Of a stretch of 64,000 nucleotides of DNA, positions 26,566 through 39,264 are shown in pieces (position 1 is the first letter of the stretch; each line of letters begins with the position of its first letter). This DNA comes from Silene latifolia. Taxonomy: Eukaryota; Streptophyta; Magnoliopsida; Caryophyllales; Caryophyllaceae. The notes below the pieces were generated by a model. It saw nothing but the letters and a program-made list of their open reading frames with translations, did not search any database and was not told the DNA's origin. The stretch is from positions 574,001 to 638,000 of the forward strand of contig NC_133526.1 of the NCBI RefSeq assembly GCF_048544455.1, in the 5' to 3' direction. The translations under genes were made by a program, and so were the position numbers.

Positions 26566-26828
26566 TTTGTTTGGCAGCGGTTTTTTGATGCGATCTGATT
26601 TTGATGGTAAGAACTTGAAGAGGATAAGGGGGAATTGGGGATCTGGTTTTGTTGTTTGTGAAACCGATTCTTATTTTTTTTTTGTGTTGGGCTTTTTTAT
26701 CAAGCCTTAATTGGTTATGTGGGAAATGAGGCCATGTTTTTACTCGCACTTGTAATGGTTCCGATTTCCTGTTGTATGGACCACTATTCTATTTTGATAT
26801 AATACTTACATTTTATCAAAAAAAAAAA
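26566..26828 (+). mobile_element. 5'-truncated LINE 3' end with poly(A), 17-bp target duplication
   Basis: 263 bp ending in A-rich sequence after TATAATACTTACATTTTATC, which resembles plant L1 3' ends. It is flanked by direct repeats AATAATAACTAGTTTTG at 26549-26565 and 26829-26845. A long target duplication plus a poly(A) tail is the signature of target-primed insertion. The duplicated target includes the CTAG terminus of Helitron 2. Confidence 0.8.
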
Positions 26829-26836
26829 AATAATAA

Positions 26837-29800
26837 CTAGTTTTGGAACCCGTGAAAATTACGGGATCGTTAATAATTGACTGTGTTTAAGTGTTTAATT
26901 TGTGAATAACTTATATGGAGTAATCCCCCTTTCTCAATCATTTGTATAATTTTAATTAAAAAAACCACTCCCAAATAATTTAAAAATAAAAAAAGATAAA
27001 TAAATGAACATGATTGAGGGAGCGGTATTTTAAAACAAAAGTTTAATACACTCCAAATTTTTGATTCTGGATGATACACAAACCAAAATAATGACAATAG
27101 CTTAGCTTGGTTGTTTTGAAGCGAGGACACAATCCGTCAAATTGAATTTTCGGGATATCTGGTCTTATGGACAATCTTGACGACATAGAAGTATTGAAAG
27201 ATGAATTTACGCTTCATTGTCGTCCCCTGTTTTCAAATGATTTAAAAATATGAGTACAAGTTTCTACCAATAAAACAAAACATTAAAAGAAGTCACCCTT
27301 CCATATATGAACAAATTGCATTGAAATTTCTTTTCTACTACATATGCAGTTAAAAACCTCCCAACTTCGAAATATATAGCGTGATTACTTTTCATTCATT
27401 ATCCTTCTTTCTCTACAAAAATGTAACCTTCTTATTACTTCACTTATAGTAAGTACACATATAGATATTTAAATAAATACTCCGGTCAAAATCCTAAAAC
27501 TCGTACAATATCGATAATTATGCTAGTCTCGTAAAAATATTTCTTATTGGGTATGCAAAATAATTACGCGAAGTTCAAAGCACATCAATTTTAGGATCGC
27601 ATTAACATATACATACCTCCTAATATAACAGCGTTAATTAAATTATCAAGTTAATTAATTGAATTGACACCTCCAATTAAGACTATTAAATATAAATACA
27701 TGAATAAAAAGAAAAGGAAAAAGGAGACACAAAATTCCAATAAAATACTCTAAATTACAGAGAGAACAAAAAAAAACTGAATTTTATAAGGCCGGGTAAT
27801 GGTTTGGACAACCTGGTATCAAATAAGACAATATGAATTGGTATTTTGATGAAATTTTATAGAAAGAAAATCAATGACTCTCAATTTTCTCGTTTGAGTT
27901 GTTAATGGTTCCAATTGCCGTTTAATTAATGGTTCTTCAATTGCGTCTTTAATTAGTGATTTTTCAATTGTCTCTTTATTATTTAACCATTGCTTTGATC
28001 GGCTTAAACATTATAGAATATAAATGGTTTTTTTTCACCAACAAACATTGCATTTTGCCTCTTTATTGCTTGAATGGAGATATTGTTTTTATTGTCGTCT
28101 TGGTGCATTTTAAAGTACTTTGCCCTATGTTTTTCTTGCAAAGAAACGGTCGTGAACTTTTTTGTGAGCAACTTTAACAACTATTCCAAATAATTCCAAG
28201 GAAAGGTTACATATATTTAAAATATCACATTTTGTATTATAATAATATACTCCGTAGTATATATAAGATTAGATTTGAGACAAAAAGTAAGAGAGTAAAG
28301 TAAGGATCAAAACTTTATATGTGAACTCTAATAATTATTATTAGTAGTATAAGATAAGCAAAACTAATTACACATTTCTCGGAATCATGCAATAAAAAGA
28401 GATTTATGCATATACGATTCTAAACATAGCTTCTTCATATTCGACCATTCATCAAAAATTATAATCAAAACAATACTATTATACTTCATACGAAATATTA
28501 GCCTTTACTAATTCAGGAGAAAATAAAATATAAACAAATCATTCAAAAAAAAAATATTTATCAAAAAAATATTGGTGAGTTACAAAATAGTATATTTGAT
28601 GGAAAACAAAAAAAATGATTTAAAGGCTTGAAAGCATTGGAATTGGAACAATGAATTGGAGAATAAGAATCAGTTTCTAACTAATTACTATTTATGCATA
28701 TTATAACACTATGATACGATCAAATGGACATATGTGCATCGTACTTTAACAATTTGCCTAAGCAATTTGATTTGTAATCTGTTTGACAAAATAAAAATAG
28801 AACATAAGTGTTACAAAGGAGACTAAAGTGTAGGAAAGAGTGAAAGACAATAATGTAACAACATGTCAACAACTTATTAAAGATTTTTGCTACCATAAAA
28901 TATTTCAAATATACCATTGTAGAAAAAAAAAGAAAAAATGATAAAAATGAAAGAGTCATCCAAACCAAGAAAAAAAATTGTAAATAAAATCCATAGACAT
29001 TATTTCGAATCTCGTGCATTGTTATTGATATGTGAGTATGTCATCCTCCTATAATATTAATACAAACACACACAAAGAAATAACTAATAAAATTCTAATT
29101 ACTTCAAAATATAATAAAAATAAAAAGTGAAACAATTAATTTAGTTCTCATTGTATAGTTTACCTACCAATTTTTTGAATAAACTTGAAAATTCATTCTC
29201 CTGCAATATTAATATAAACACAAAAAAATAACTAATAAGATTCTAATTAATTCAAAACATAATAAAATAAAAAACAAAATAATCAATTTAGTTCTTTAGC
29301 TATACCTTACCTACCAATTTTTTGAATAAAGTTGGAAATTCTTTCTCCTGCAATATTAATACAAATACAAAAAATAATAACAAATTAATACAAAAGATAA
29401 GAAAAATAAAAACGAAACAATTAGTTTATTTTTCTATGTATACTTTAGGTGCTATTTTTTTGAATAAAATTGAAAATTAGGTGAATATAATAGTTATATA
29501 TATGCAAAATTCCTTACAAATTCTCTCAAAATTTTATGATTGAAAGAAAAACAAAAAAATAACGAACATAAATACGGAGTATTTATAGTAATGATGAAAG
29601 GAAAGTTAAAAGGTCATTTCATTAAATAAAGAAAGTAATGTAAATAAATAAAAAAAATTATGAGAGGAGATCAATGGCTTAATTTCTTTTTTTTTTTTTT
29701 TGTGTGTGTTTATACCTTATATTTTTTATTTTTCTTAAATTGATAATCCATATCACTTTTTTTACCATGTCACATTAAAAGTTATCACGTCACAATTAAA

Positions 29801-29848
29801 CTTGCAATGTCACATTTTTAGGGTAGCATTTTAATAAGATTGTATAGA
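26837..29848 (-). mobile_element. Helitron 2, non-autonomous
   Basis: Read on the minus strand, the 5' end is TCTATACAATCTTATTAAAA at 29848 (plus strand followed by T). The 3' end is hairpin CCCGTAATTTTCACGGG, spacer, then CTAG ending at 26837 (preceded by A on plus). There is no Rep/helicase frame. The block around 28550-29050 matches Helitron 3 at about 38500-39080, so they are one family. The interior carries a 150-bp tandem repeat. Confidence 0.75.
29045..29480. repeat. Tandem repeat, about 150-bp unit x3, inside Helitron 2
   Basis: Three successive units begin with phrases like CTCCTGCAATATTAATAC and end with TACCAATTTTTTGAATAAA. Related units occur in Helitron 3 at about 39080-39260. 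Internal minisatellites are common in non-autonomous Helitrons. Confidence 0.8.
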
Positions 29849-30918
29849 TAGAAACTATTATAGGTTTTATAGCCATTACACAATCATAAAGTCCAATATT
29901 TTAATTTTATTTTTAATTTATTTTGTGGTATTATTTAATTAGATAATTGATTGCCGAGAAACGCAAGAGGTGAATTAAATAGGAAACAATGTTAACGAAA
30001 ATTATGGGTGTTAATTGTTAAGTAATATAAAGAGTTTTAACTAATTTATTAACATATTATATCATAAAAATTAATTAAATAGGAAAAAGGTTTAATTAGT
30101 TAACTCTTAAGTATTATGAAGAGTTTTAATCAATTTATTACCATGTTTAATTAAAAAAATGAATTAAATTGGAAAAAATGTTAATAAAAATGGTGGGTGG
30201 TAAGTAATATGAAGAGTTTTAATTTATAAGTTTAATTAATTTTTTAAAAAAATTTATTACAAAAATATTTAATTATAAATTATAAATTTTATTAACATGT
30301 TTTATCACAAAAATTTCAATTAAAATGTCAATATTAATTATAAATTATGAGATTTTGATGTAAATTTCTAAGTGTTACATAAATTTGGGAAAAAAATATA
30401 TTTAATATACAAAAATCATTTAGGAATATAGATAATATCTTTTAATATTATAGATAAGTGAATTAAATTAATTTATAGATAAATGAATTAAATTAATGCC
30501 ATGTAATAATAAATCAATGCCGGTTGACGAAATGAACGGAAAAGAGGGGATTCTCGTTGTCGGTAGGAACATTGATGATAAGAGACAGGGTAATTGGGTA
30601 TGAATGTGTGTGTGACATTTGGGTTATGCGGCTGACGTGTGATTTAAATGTCTGCGTGGCTTTTTTTTATCTTAGATGGCATTGTCTACGTGGAATAATT
30701 GGTCATTTTAGGAATGCCTTTTAATAGTATTTATATTTTTTTTCTTTACCTTTATTTTTCCTTTATTTATATTCGTAAATTGAGAACTGTTAGATATTGT
30801 CAGAATGAGATCCGGACCTTTAATAGAAAATGGCCTCTCCATTTCTTTTTAGGAAATGTAGAGAATATTGACTCGTGTCACTGCTAAATAATATAAATGC
30901 TAAATAAATATACTACTA
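29849..30918. other. AT-rich DNA with imperfect ~100-bp tandem repeats and a degenerate Helitron-like end
   Basis: 29960-30240 repeats a unit containing AAGAGTTTTAATYAATTTATTA about three times. 30470-30745 resembles the 5' segment of Helitrons 1 and 3 (GGCATTGTCTACGTGGA...CTTTTAATAGTATTTATA) but lacks the terminal GA, so it is probably a decayed relative. No coding. Confidence 0.55.
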
Positions 30919-30927
30919 AATTATTAC

Positions 30928-31110
30928 CAGTGAGGATCATCTGTCCCACTTTTGTGTCCCATTCCGTGTCCCACTTCGTATACATCTTGACACATCACTG
31001 GTTGTAAATAAAAAAATACACAATAAATGTGGTAATATGTTGATGTGTCAAAATATGTATGGAGTGGGACACGGAATGGAACACAAAAGTGGAACAGATG
31101 TTCCTCACTC
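30928..31110. mobile_element. Mutator-type MITE, 183 bp, 9-bp target duplication
   Basis: Long terminal inverted repeats of about 65 bp: the left arm has GTGAGGATCATCTGTCCCAC and the right arm ends GGAACAGATGTTCCTCAC. They are flanked by AATTATTAC at 30919-30927 and 31111-31119. A 9-bp duplication with long TIRs is typical of Mutator-like elements. There is no coding capacity. Confidence 0.85.
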
Positions 31111-31168
31111 AATTATTACACCTAGAGACGTATACTCCATAGATAGATGGTGAAAAGTAGGTAAAAGA

Positions 31169-31381
31169 AACCAAGTGGTGTTAGTCCAGTGGTAGCCGGT
31201 TTAAACCTTGAAGCTTGCAATTATGTTGGAGGTGAGAGGTCTCGGGTTCGACTACCAGCCGGGGCGATGATCACTTGGCCATTGCAGCCCCCGAAAAGGG
31301 TGGTTTACATGGTCCATGTGGTGGTGCGGGAATGCATGGGTCCGGCGGAATTCAACCCCTCGTCATCAAAAAAAAAAAAAA
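31169..31381 (+). mobile_element. tRNA-derived SINE with 16-bp target duplication
   Basis: The Pol III A box is TTAGTCCAGTGG (31181-31192) and the B box is GGGTTCGACTACC (31244-31256). A tRNA-unrelated body follows, then a poly(A) tail of about 18. Direct repeats AAAAGTAGGTAAAAGA flank it at 31153-31168 and 31382-31397. The near-perfect duplication and clean tail indicate a fairly young insertion. Confidence 0.9.
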
Positions 31382-31401
31382 AAAAGTAGGTAAAAGACAA
31401 C

Positions 31402-31577
31402 TACTTAGTAATGTCGTATCCAAAATTCTAAGATTGGTGGAAATTTTCGAGTCTTTCATTCGTAGTTTTAATAAGCGGAGTGGTAATAAGGCAGCTCATT
31501 GTATGACTCATTATATTTCTTTAGATTTGTCATCTTGTGTTTGGATTGATGAGAATGTATCCAAATGTGCTAGGTGA
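31402..31577 (+). pseudogene. Possible fragment of LINE-type RNase H (RVT_3)
   Basis: The frame reads SFNKRSGNKAAHCMTHY and ends SSCVWIDENVSKCAR. This resembles the C-terminal end of plant RVT_3 RNase H-like domains (R-x-GN-x-AAH, then W-x-(D/E)). It is short and isolated, so the assignment is tentative. Confidence 0.35.
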
Positions 31578-31853
31578 TGGAATTTCTTCCGACGCCTTAG
31601 TTCGGAATTATGTTGACAAATTTAATAGGATTATATCAGATTTGAAGGATATATGAGTGAAAATTGATGATGAAGACCACACACTTATGTTGTTGCTTTT
31701 ATTGAAGGATATAGGAATGATGATTTCATCTCTTCCTCCTTAACAACCATTCAAACGGGTTGGGTCGGGTCAGAATTTAACATGTATAGTTGAGATTGAT
31801 CAAACAAAATGTAACAAATTACCACGATAATGTGGTGGTTATTTTCCTGAAAT

Positions 31854-31859
31854 TTTATT
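31854..31859 (-). terminator. Candidate polyadenylation signal of the dioxygenase gene
   Basis: AATAAA on the minus strand, about 37 nt downstream of the stop codon at 31896-31898, in AT-rich sequence. Confidence 0.5.
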
Positions 31860-31895
31860 TTACATTGATCACAACTTCCAGCAAATTACAACCGA

Positions 31896-34800
31896 TTAAA
31901 GTTTGAATTTCGAAAAACACACGGATGTGTCTCTATAATTTGTCATGTGTTGCTCAAGATACTCCCCATAAGGGTAGTTGTTTTTGTACTGCGCGGGTCT
32001 TGCTCCTGGGAGCCCAGTGACAGCAGGCCCCACGGTGGACGTATTAGCTGGGGCTATGGCATAACATATTGACGTACGCTCCCTTTGATCATTTACAATT
32101 ACTCTATGAGCGGGTGCTTTCAGTATTCCGTTACTCACAACCTGCAATTTAAATCAAGACTAATAAACACATACACTCGAGGATTGTCATCGCGTCATAA
32201 TAGTTCTTTTTGCATATAAATTCATACCTCCATCTGGGTTCCAATTGTAACAATCAACGCATTTGGTTGAGCCTTTACGGTCTGCCATTGGTTGTTTTCA
32301 TCTAAAATTTGTAACCCGTGAGCACCCCCTTCTAACGTGATTGTTAGGAGGTCGGGATCATAATGTTTCGCCATTCCGCATGTTAAATTTGGACAAGGAC
32401 AACGCGGATAGGAGTTCAGATTGAGCCTCCTCACTGTAGTTAGTCCTTGATCATCAAAATATGTTTTGCCAAGCCCAAGACCTTCACTAATGCAACTTAC
32501 CAAATTTTCCGCAACACCTTTGACTAATGAAGCAAAGAACCCAACTCGGAAGCTACATATGGAAACACTTAGTGTATGACTTCGTTTCTCAAGATAAAAA
32601 AGTGGGAAAGATCAAATCATGATAACTTATTTACGTCAAAATAAATTAATAAAATCCCAGTATGGCTTCGTTTCATAATAACCACAATAGATTAAATCAT
32701 CATTTGGCGAAACCATCATCAAAACTAGGCCAAATTAAAACACCGTGGTGCCGATAGTTTTTTTTTTCGGGCCGAACATGGATGGACCCTACATTTGAAA
32801 AAAAATGTTCAACGGGACTAAATTTATTACCCGTGTCCATTATAGTGGGTCTAGGTTGATGGTTCATAGTTCATACCCGCTCATCAAAATAGGCGGGCCA
32901 ACCTGCGGGCTAATGGGTTGGAAGATATAAGAAAAGCTCGGTTGTTAATAAAAATTAAACTACTTACTACGAAGAATAAAATAAGATTATGAACATTAAC
33001 TTTTGTGGTGCACTTCGTTTTGCTTAAACTTAATGTAAAAAATGGTTAACACATTTTCACATACATTTTTTTTTTGCAATTAAAATTGTTATCAATACTA
33101 TATATTAAATCCAGAAACCAAGGGACTTCAATGTAATTAAAGAAAGTTATACAAATTAATTATACTATATAGTTTTAAATCAATAGCACCGTGTGATGGA
33201 CCCAATTGAGGGATCTCAATGCAAATATTATATAGTTTGGGTTAAAATTAAATTATATAGAAGCTTGGTAATTTTCCTAAACATGGTCAATTTCCTTAAA
33301 ATAAAATAATTAATTAAGATGGTCAATTTCCTTAAAATAAATTATACTATATTGTATAATTCTTTCGATTTGATTTATTACATATATGTAATATATTTAT
33401 ATAAATATATAATTCCCTTAAAATTGCATGCCTAAGTAGTAAAAGTAATTTCGTAAGTAAAGAAAAGAATTGTAGTAACAGTGGATATAATTATATGATA
33501 CTCCGTAGTAATCACTCATTTGAATAGTAAAAGTAATTAACAATATTATCAGCGAGATTAGTGAAAGTGGTAGAAACAACAACGGGAGTAGTGAAATAAT
33601 CAATATTAATGCGACAATAGTGAAAGTAACAATAATTACGGCGGGAGTAGTGAAATTATCAATATTAATGCGGCAGTAGTGACACTAACAGTAATTACGG
33701 CGGGAGTAGGGAAAGTAACAATGATTATGGACAAGTAGTGAAATGTTATTACTATTGTTTCATTAATAAGAGTAAAATATTAATAGCGGGAGTAGTGAAT
33801 TTGTCTCAAAATTTATTTCATCGTAATTTTAGGATATGCCATAGAAAAATATATTAATGATAAATTTATGGGTTATGCAACTTCAAATAATTTTATTTAA
33901 TGAAAAACAAATTAATGGTAAGTAGAGGTAGCCCGGGCGAAGCCGGGCACCAATACTAGTTTAGATAAAAATAGGAAAATATTTTTGTTAGTGGTCATAA
34001 TCAGGGCGAACCTATATAGTAGCAAGGGGTAGCAGCTGCTATCCCAAACCTAGGAAAACGATTTGAGGAAGATGAAGTTTGCTACCCCAAAACTGTTGGT
34101 CTACTTTGCGAATAAGAATAAATAAGACCAAATTATAGCGTCAAACATATCTGTGCTCCAGTGGTAAATAAGTTTTATTTATAGCTAAACAACCAGTGTT
34201 CGATTCCTACACTTAGCATTTTTTCCATATAACACGTGCTTTACATGGCAGCATAGGAAAAGCGTTGGTTGCCATCACTTAAGTTAGTTATTGCATAGAG
34301 TTGCAGTTGAGTTTCTTTTCTCTAATTTTACATCCTCTTAAGGCTCTTATTTATTACTACTAACATTCACTAATTTACATTAAAAAAAAGATACTTAGTA
34401 GTTAGTACTCAATTACTCATTATATATACGAGCATACAATACAATTACATTATTTTACAATGTATTACTGTTATATTTTTATATGTAATAAATTAGTGCT
34501 TGTATAACATTTGATAGTAACACTCATAATCACGCGAATTTTTCACATAAAGTATTAGTATAGTCTAATCTGTTAGGACTTTAGGGTGCAAGCACAATCA
34601 ATAATCTCAAAATAATAAGCGCGAAACCAATTTATTTTCTCATTGGAAAATGGGATTGTTACAAAAGTGATGCTCTTATGTATGTTTTTTTAAATTCATA
34701 AAAAATGTTGTAAAAATTTTCGCTACCCCATATTTTAATTTATGGGTTCGCTCCTGTTAGTGGATCGGCCTATAGATATTTCTCTTATTTCATACCCGCC

Positions 34801-36213
34801 CATTAGTTTTAACCGGACTAATTTGTCATCTATTATCTATATTATTATACTTTTATGACCAAAGCGACTCAAATAAGTTAAGTATAAGACTCGTGTAAAT
34901 TATAAACAAAACTTACTTAAAAAGGAATGCAGTATCATCGTAATCTATGGTTCCTGAAGGCAAGTAGAAGGGCAAAGTATCCCTCCAATATTTTGCTGTT
35001 TTATGATGTCCTTCGCGATGGACAAAACTGCTAGAATACGCACCGTAATGTTCAGCCGCTCGCCTGAGCTGATCGTTAGGCAATTCATAGAAGTTCTTTG
35101 TAGTCGTCAGGGCATTTTCCATCACTCCCCTTGCGATTGCATGATTCGTAATCTTATATAATTACATAAAACGAAGCTGTTAAATTATACATAATCTATA
35201 CAAAAGATATTGTCAAATGAAGTGTAAATTACAACAAAAACCGTTGAAAAAGATACATGAGTAAAAAAAGAATCATTTAAAATGCAATTAAAAGATTGTA
35301 TTAATTCACTCATATTCAGTTATTTACCCTACATTTTAATTAACACACAATTTAAAAAATTGAGAAATTAGTATATCCAACCCAAATTAATACCCCTTCG
35401 TCTCAAATCTCAATCATATTTTTACATTTTTAAATTTTTGTTAGAAAATTTTAATTAAAATAATTAAATAAATGAGACGGAAGAAGTATAAATGACCCGA
35501 TCTGATATTAACCTGATGATCTGACAATTATTAGGTTTAATATTGATCAAAATAAAAGTAACTTAGTGTTTAGATTGATAGGTTTGACTAAATAATGGAG
35601 TAACCAAATAATAGTTAATTAGAAACTAAATTTTATGGTCCAAATTGATCCGATAAAGTAACCAAAGCCCCGATCTGATACATTATTTAACCCGAAATGA
35701 CTCGACCGAAACCCAATTTGGCCCGAAAATATAGGTTGACCCCATATGACTCCGCTCGACCCGACCCGATTGCTATCTCTAGACCTAGTTTTTAATGAGT
35801 GGTGATTTGATATTTTTATGGGTGCCCACAGCTATATATTCACAAACTAAAATACCCTCGCTTTACTTTTCATGGAAAAAACAAGGGCACTCCCATATAT
35901 GGATTAATCCTCGTATTTATTTTCAAATGAATTCTTTCAAATTTAATTATTTTGACTCTCTTAATAAATAAAAGTGGAGTGAAATGAGAATGTTATAACA
36001 TACTTGGAAAATGCCACCGCGTGCGGCTTGATAGACCTCGTTGACTATTCTTAAACGATCCACATCCATATTCATACCTAGCACGTCAAGTACTGGTAAT
36101 TCTATTGGTTGCACACATGTATTATTAGTTATTGGTATTTCACCTGGTAGTAATTGATAATCGGTTGGGAATTGGTTTCCTTGGTTTATTATTTCCCTCA
36201 GTAGTAGTGCCAT
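31896..36213 (-). CDS. Fe(II)/2-oxoglutarate-dependent dioxygenase (DOXC-type), 4 exons, intact
   Basis: Exons (minus strand): 36213-36004, 35152-34917, 32552-32228, 32141-31896. All introns obey GT-AG, and the join totals 1017 nt giving 338 residues without a stop. The start MALLLREIINQG precedes the N-terminal dioxygenase domain (ELPVLDV near residue 40, ITNHAIARGVM after the first junction). The C-terminal catalytic fold has a NSYPRC motif (195-200). Iron ligands are His212 and Asp214 (HYD) and His269 (APAHRV); 2-oxoglutarate is bound by Arg279-x-Ser281 (RTS). Length and layout fit plant DOXC enzymes that hydroxylate or desaturate specialised metabolites in the cytosol; similarity in style to hyoscyamine 6-hydroxylase/flavonol-synthase relatives does not fix a substrate. 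Intron 2 (32553-34916) holds a Helitron and a MITE. The exon 2/3 junction is the least certain; a missed mini-exon is possible. Confidence 0.85.
33092..33959 (+). mobile_element. Helitron 4, 868 bp, in dioxygenase intron 2
   Basis: 5' TCAATACTATATATTAAATC at 33092 preceded by A. The 3' hairpin GCCCGG-GCGAA-GCCGGGC is followed by ACCAATACTAG ending at 33959 and then T. This is a different hairpin family from Helitrons 1-3. It is AT-rich, non-coding and non-autonomous. It lies antisense to the host gene and entirely within the intron. Confidence 0.75.
34002..34756. mobile_element. hAT-like MITE carrying a tRNA-like segment (intron 2)
   Basis: The ends are CAGGGCGAACC and GGTTCGCTCCTG, an imperfect inverted repeat. 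Subterminal sequence (AGTAGCAAGGGGTAGC, GCTACCCCA) matches the element at 39332-39599. An 8-bp duplication is not clean: TTAGTGG occurs 7 bp before the left end and immediately after the right end. Inside are a Pol III-like A box (TGTGCTCCAGTGG, 34152-34164) and B box (GTGTTCGATTC, 34197). It is longer than its relative because of extra internal sequence. Confidence 0.65.
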
Positions 36214-36321
36214 TTTTTTTTAAAGGAAGAAAGAAGGTGAGCTGAAGAAGGGATTTTTAATTTTCAGAGTAAGTTGTTGATGTTTAGTAATGTTTGATGC
36301 TAATAATCTCCTAATAATGAT

Positions 36322-36333
36322 CTTATATTTATA
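36322..36333 (-). promoter_or_regulatory. Candidate TATA box of the dioxygenase gene
   Basis: TATAAATATAAG on the minus strand lies about 110-120 bp upstream of the start codon. This leaves a plausible 5' leader of about 80 nt that is A/C-rich. Confidence 0.6.
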
Positions 36334-36339
36334 CTAAGA

Positions 36340-37343
36340 AACAATCAATGGTAATGCTCAATCTCTTAAGAGTTAAGATGGAATATTAATCATACATTGA
36401 ATGATACATACATAACTTGAACAAAGAATGGACACAAAAAACATCCTGGGAATAAGTCCTCAAAAACAAAATGTCCATCAATTCAATACTTCACCAGTTA
36501 TGGAAAATGGAAATGTTCCATGCATTCATCTTCCACCACTAAGTCACAATATGAGATGAATTTAGTTATTTAGAATATATGCGCACACACACTTGTCTAT
36601 CCAAGGTTTCTTCAAATGATGCCTCTTTGTTGCTCAGATGTGTAGTTGTGTACTATGTAGGAAGAACGGTGGTTATTACAGCTTCGGATTCTTTGACAAC
36701 TTCAACAATATCATTCATCGTCTTCGTCTTCGTCTTATCAGATCGGATGCTTAATTTCATTCATTCCTAATTAATAGCACAATAATTTCATTCCTTTAAT
36801 TCTGTTAATGAATGCAGAAATCGGACCTTTACATTATACAAACCCGAAATCCGAAATGACCCGACCCAACCCGAGTAAACCAAACTCGACTTTTCTAGAG
36901 GGACATGGAATATATCATCATACGAATTCTAGATCTTTTTTCTTAAGTTACATTGTATCTTTAAATATGTAGCGTTGCTTTGTTTCAGCTGTAACTCACA
37001 GGCACAAAAGGTTTTGGATGACATGTTGGAAAAATCATTGTTCATGGGGTTCGTTTATTTAAGCAAGCTTTTGTTGGTATAGTGTTTGGAATAGGTTAAT
37101 GGTTCGAGTGTTTGTGAATTTCTAAAATGTTTTGTCTATTCCCGTTTATTGTTTTAGCCAGACGTGCCACAGTTCAATGGGCGTCTGGGCGGGACGACCG
37201 CAAAAGGTAATATTTGAGATGCGATGGTTTCAAAATTAAACATATTTTATTGTTTTTTGGAATTTTATATGTTTATTACTTTCACTTCAAATTAATTGTG
37301 TATTAGCAAATTAATAACCAACCTAATCCTTATTATTTTCAAA
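36340..37343. other. Upstream region of the dioxygenase gene, no further gene seen
   Basis: AT-rich DNA with short frames only. 36820-36895 has a run of ACCCGA/CCCGAC-type units like those at about 35680-35775 in intron 1. Promoter elements for the dioxygenase would lie here, but none beyond the TATA box can be named. Confidence 0.5.
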
Positions 37344-39264
37344 CTAGTTTTGTGACCCGTGAGAATCACGGGCTTGATTGTTTTTGTTCTTTTATTTTTG
37401 CGGTATCGTTCATGAATGCGTTATTTGGCTTGTTTGTCTTCTTGCTTATTATCTTGAAGATATGTTGGTAGGGTACCTAAGCAAGGCAATAAAGAGGATC
37501 CTGTCATAATTCATGAGGGTAAGATATATTATAGCACCAAAACCCATGAATCCCTCATTTTAAAGAACAACGAATGTCCATTATCTAATTTCGAAAACTG
37601 GTATTGCATATAAATTAAATGGGAAATTGTATTGCCTTGTGTTTCATTAGAGCACTTTAAACAACTTATTCTCAAAGCCTATAAGCAAAGTCAACACAAA
37701 TTATCGGAAACGTAAAATTGCATTCAAACAGTGGAATATTAACTTTGAAAACTACTCTTATTTTGCTACGGTCCTCATTGTCTTTGTCCTTTTACTGAAT
37801 GTTGTCTTGTTGTGTTAATTACTGTTAGTCCCTTTCTGTTTTTGTTCTATGCTTTTCTTTTTACGGTGTTTAGATTGTCTCTGGCTTTCGAGGGCGCTTG
37901 GCTTTGTCATGGTGGTTATTCAGTTCACTCAACATTGACGGCTTTTGGCATTCTAGTACTTGATAAATGTTTTTTAGTGTTGTTTTGGTGCGTTCAGAGA
38001 ACCTTGGTTCTATTTTTATCCGACAAAGAAACAAAATGTTGGACACTTGGACATCTAATTCTATTCTTTATTACCTAAGGTATTCTAATGAAAAAAGAAA
38101 TGTAAAATAAAGTAAATATGTAAAATATATAAATGAATGGATGGTAATGATTTTTATAATCAATTTTACATATTGCCTTTAGTCAATTAGAGACGATACG
38201 AATAATGACGAAAGCGCTATGTTAAAATACAACTTATGTTTATCTTACTAATTAGGCTAAAATTACAAGTTTATTTTCTTAAATGCAATGGAGTTTGTTA
38301 AACTTTTAACAAATAATACATTTACAATTCTTGTCGGCTCGTCGGTCTTGCAACATCGTCCATGTAAATTCAATTGATTTCCAACGTATTGGGAAAAATA
38401 TTATTGAAATGATTTTTATATAACGAAATACCTAAGTGATATATAATTTTAAAATATTCGTAACAATTGATTATGAGAAAACAAAAATATATACAAGCAA
38501 AAAAAGTAAATATTTTTCAAAGAAATATTGAGAGTGCTAGAAGAAAATATTTGATGGAAAACAAAAAATGATTTAAAGGCTTGAAATTTAAAAGCATTCA
38601 AAATGGAACAATGGATTGGAAAATTATCATTGGATTTCAATCAAAAACCATGCAAAATATTTACCTTGATCCGCATTAAAAGATCCGATTTATATCCTTG
38701 GAGCATATAACTTCAACACTTCCATTAAGACATTTTATTTATAATCTGTTTGTCGACTAATATATTTGATTTATAACCTGATTGACAAAATACAAGTTGA
38801 AGAGTACACGGAAGTGCACGAAAGGGTATAAGACAATTTAGTACAATTTACAAAATTTGTCAATTAATATTCTAAGGGTTGGAATATATAATGTAACATG
38901 TTACCAATAATTAGAGATTCATAGTACAATTTGATATTGTGCATACATAATAATAATAATAAAAAAAAGGAAACCCCAATGAAACTGAAAAATTATTCAA
39001 GTCAAAAGATAATTGCAAAGAAGTTTCATAACCATTATTTCCAGATTTCATGCAATGTTTTTGATATATGAGTATGTCATCCTCCTACAATTTTAATACA
39101 AATACAAAAATAATAATTAAATAAGATTCTAACTATTAATTAATTTAAAACATAATAAGAATAAAAAAGTTAAATAATTCAATTGTTTGTATATGCATAT
39201 TTTACCTAGCAACTTTTTGGAGAAAAATGAAAAATAGGATTGTTGTAATACTTATATAAGATTC

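Noticed and set aside
37812..38078. 88-codon hydrophobic frame inside Helitron 3
   Set aside because: No recognisable family, AT-rich surroundings and no homologue in Helitrons 1 or 2; it is probably chance.
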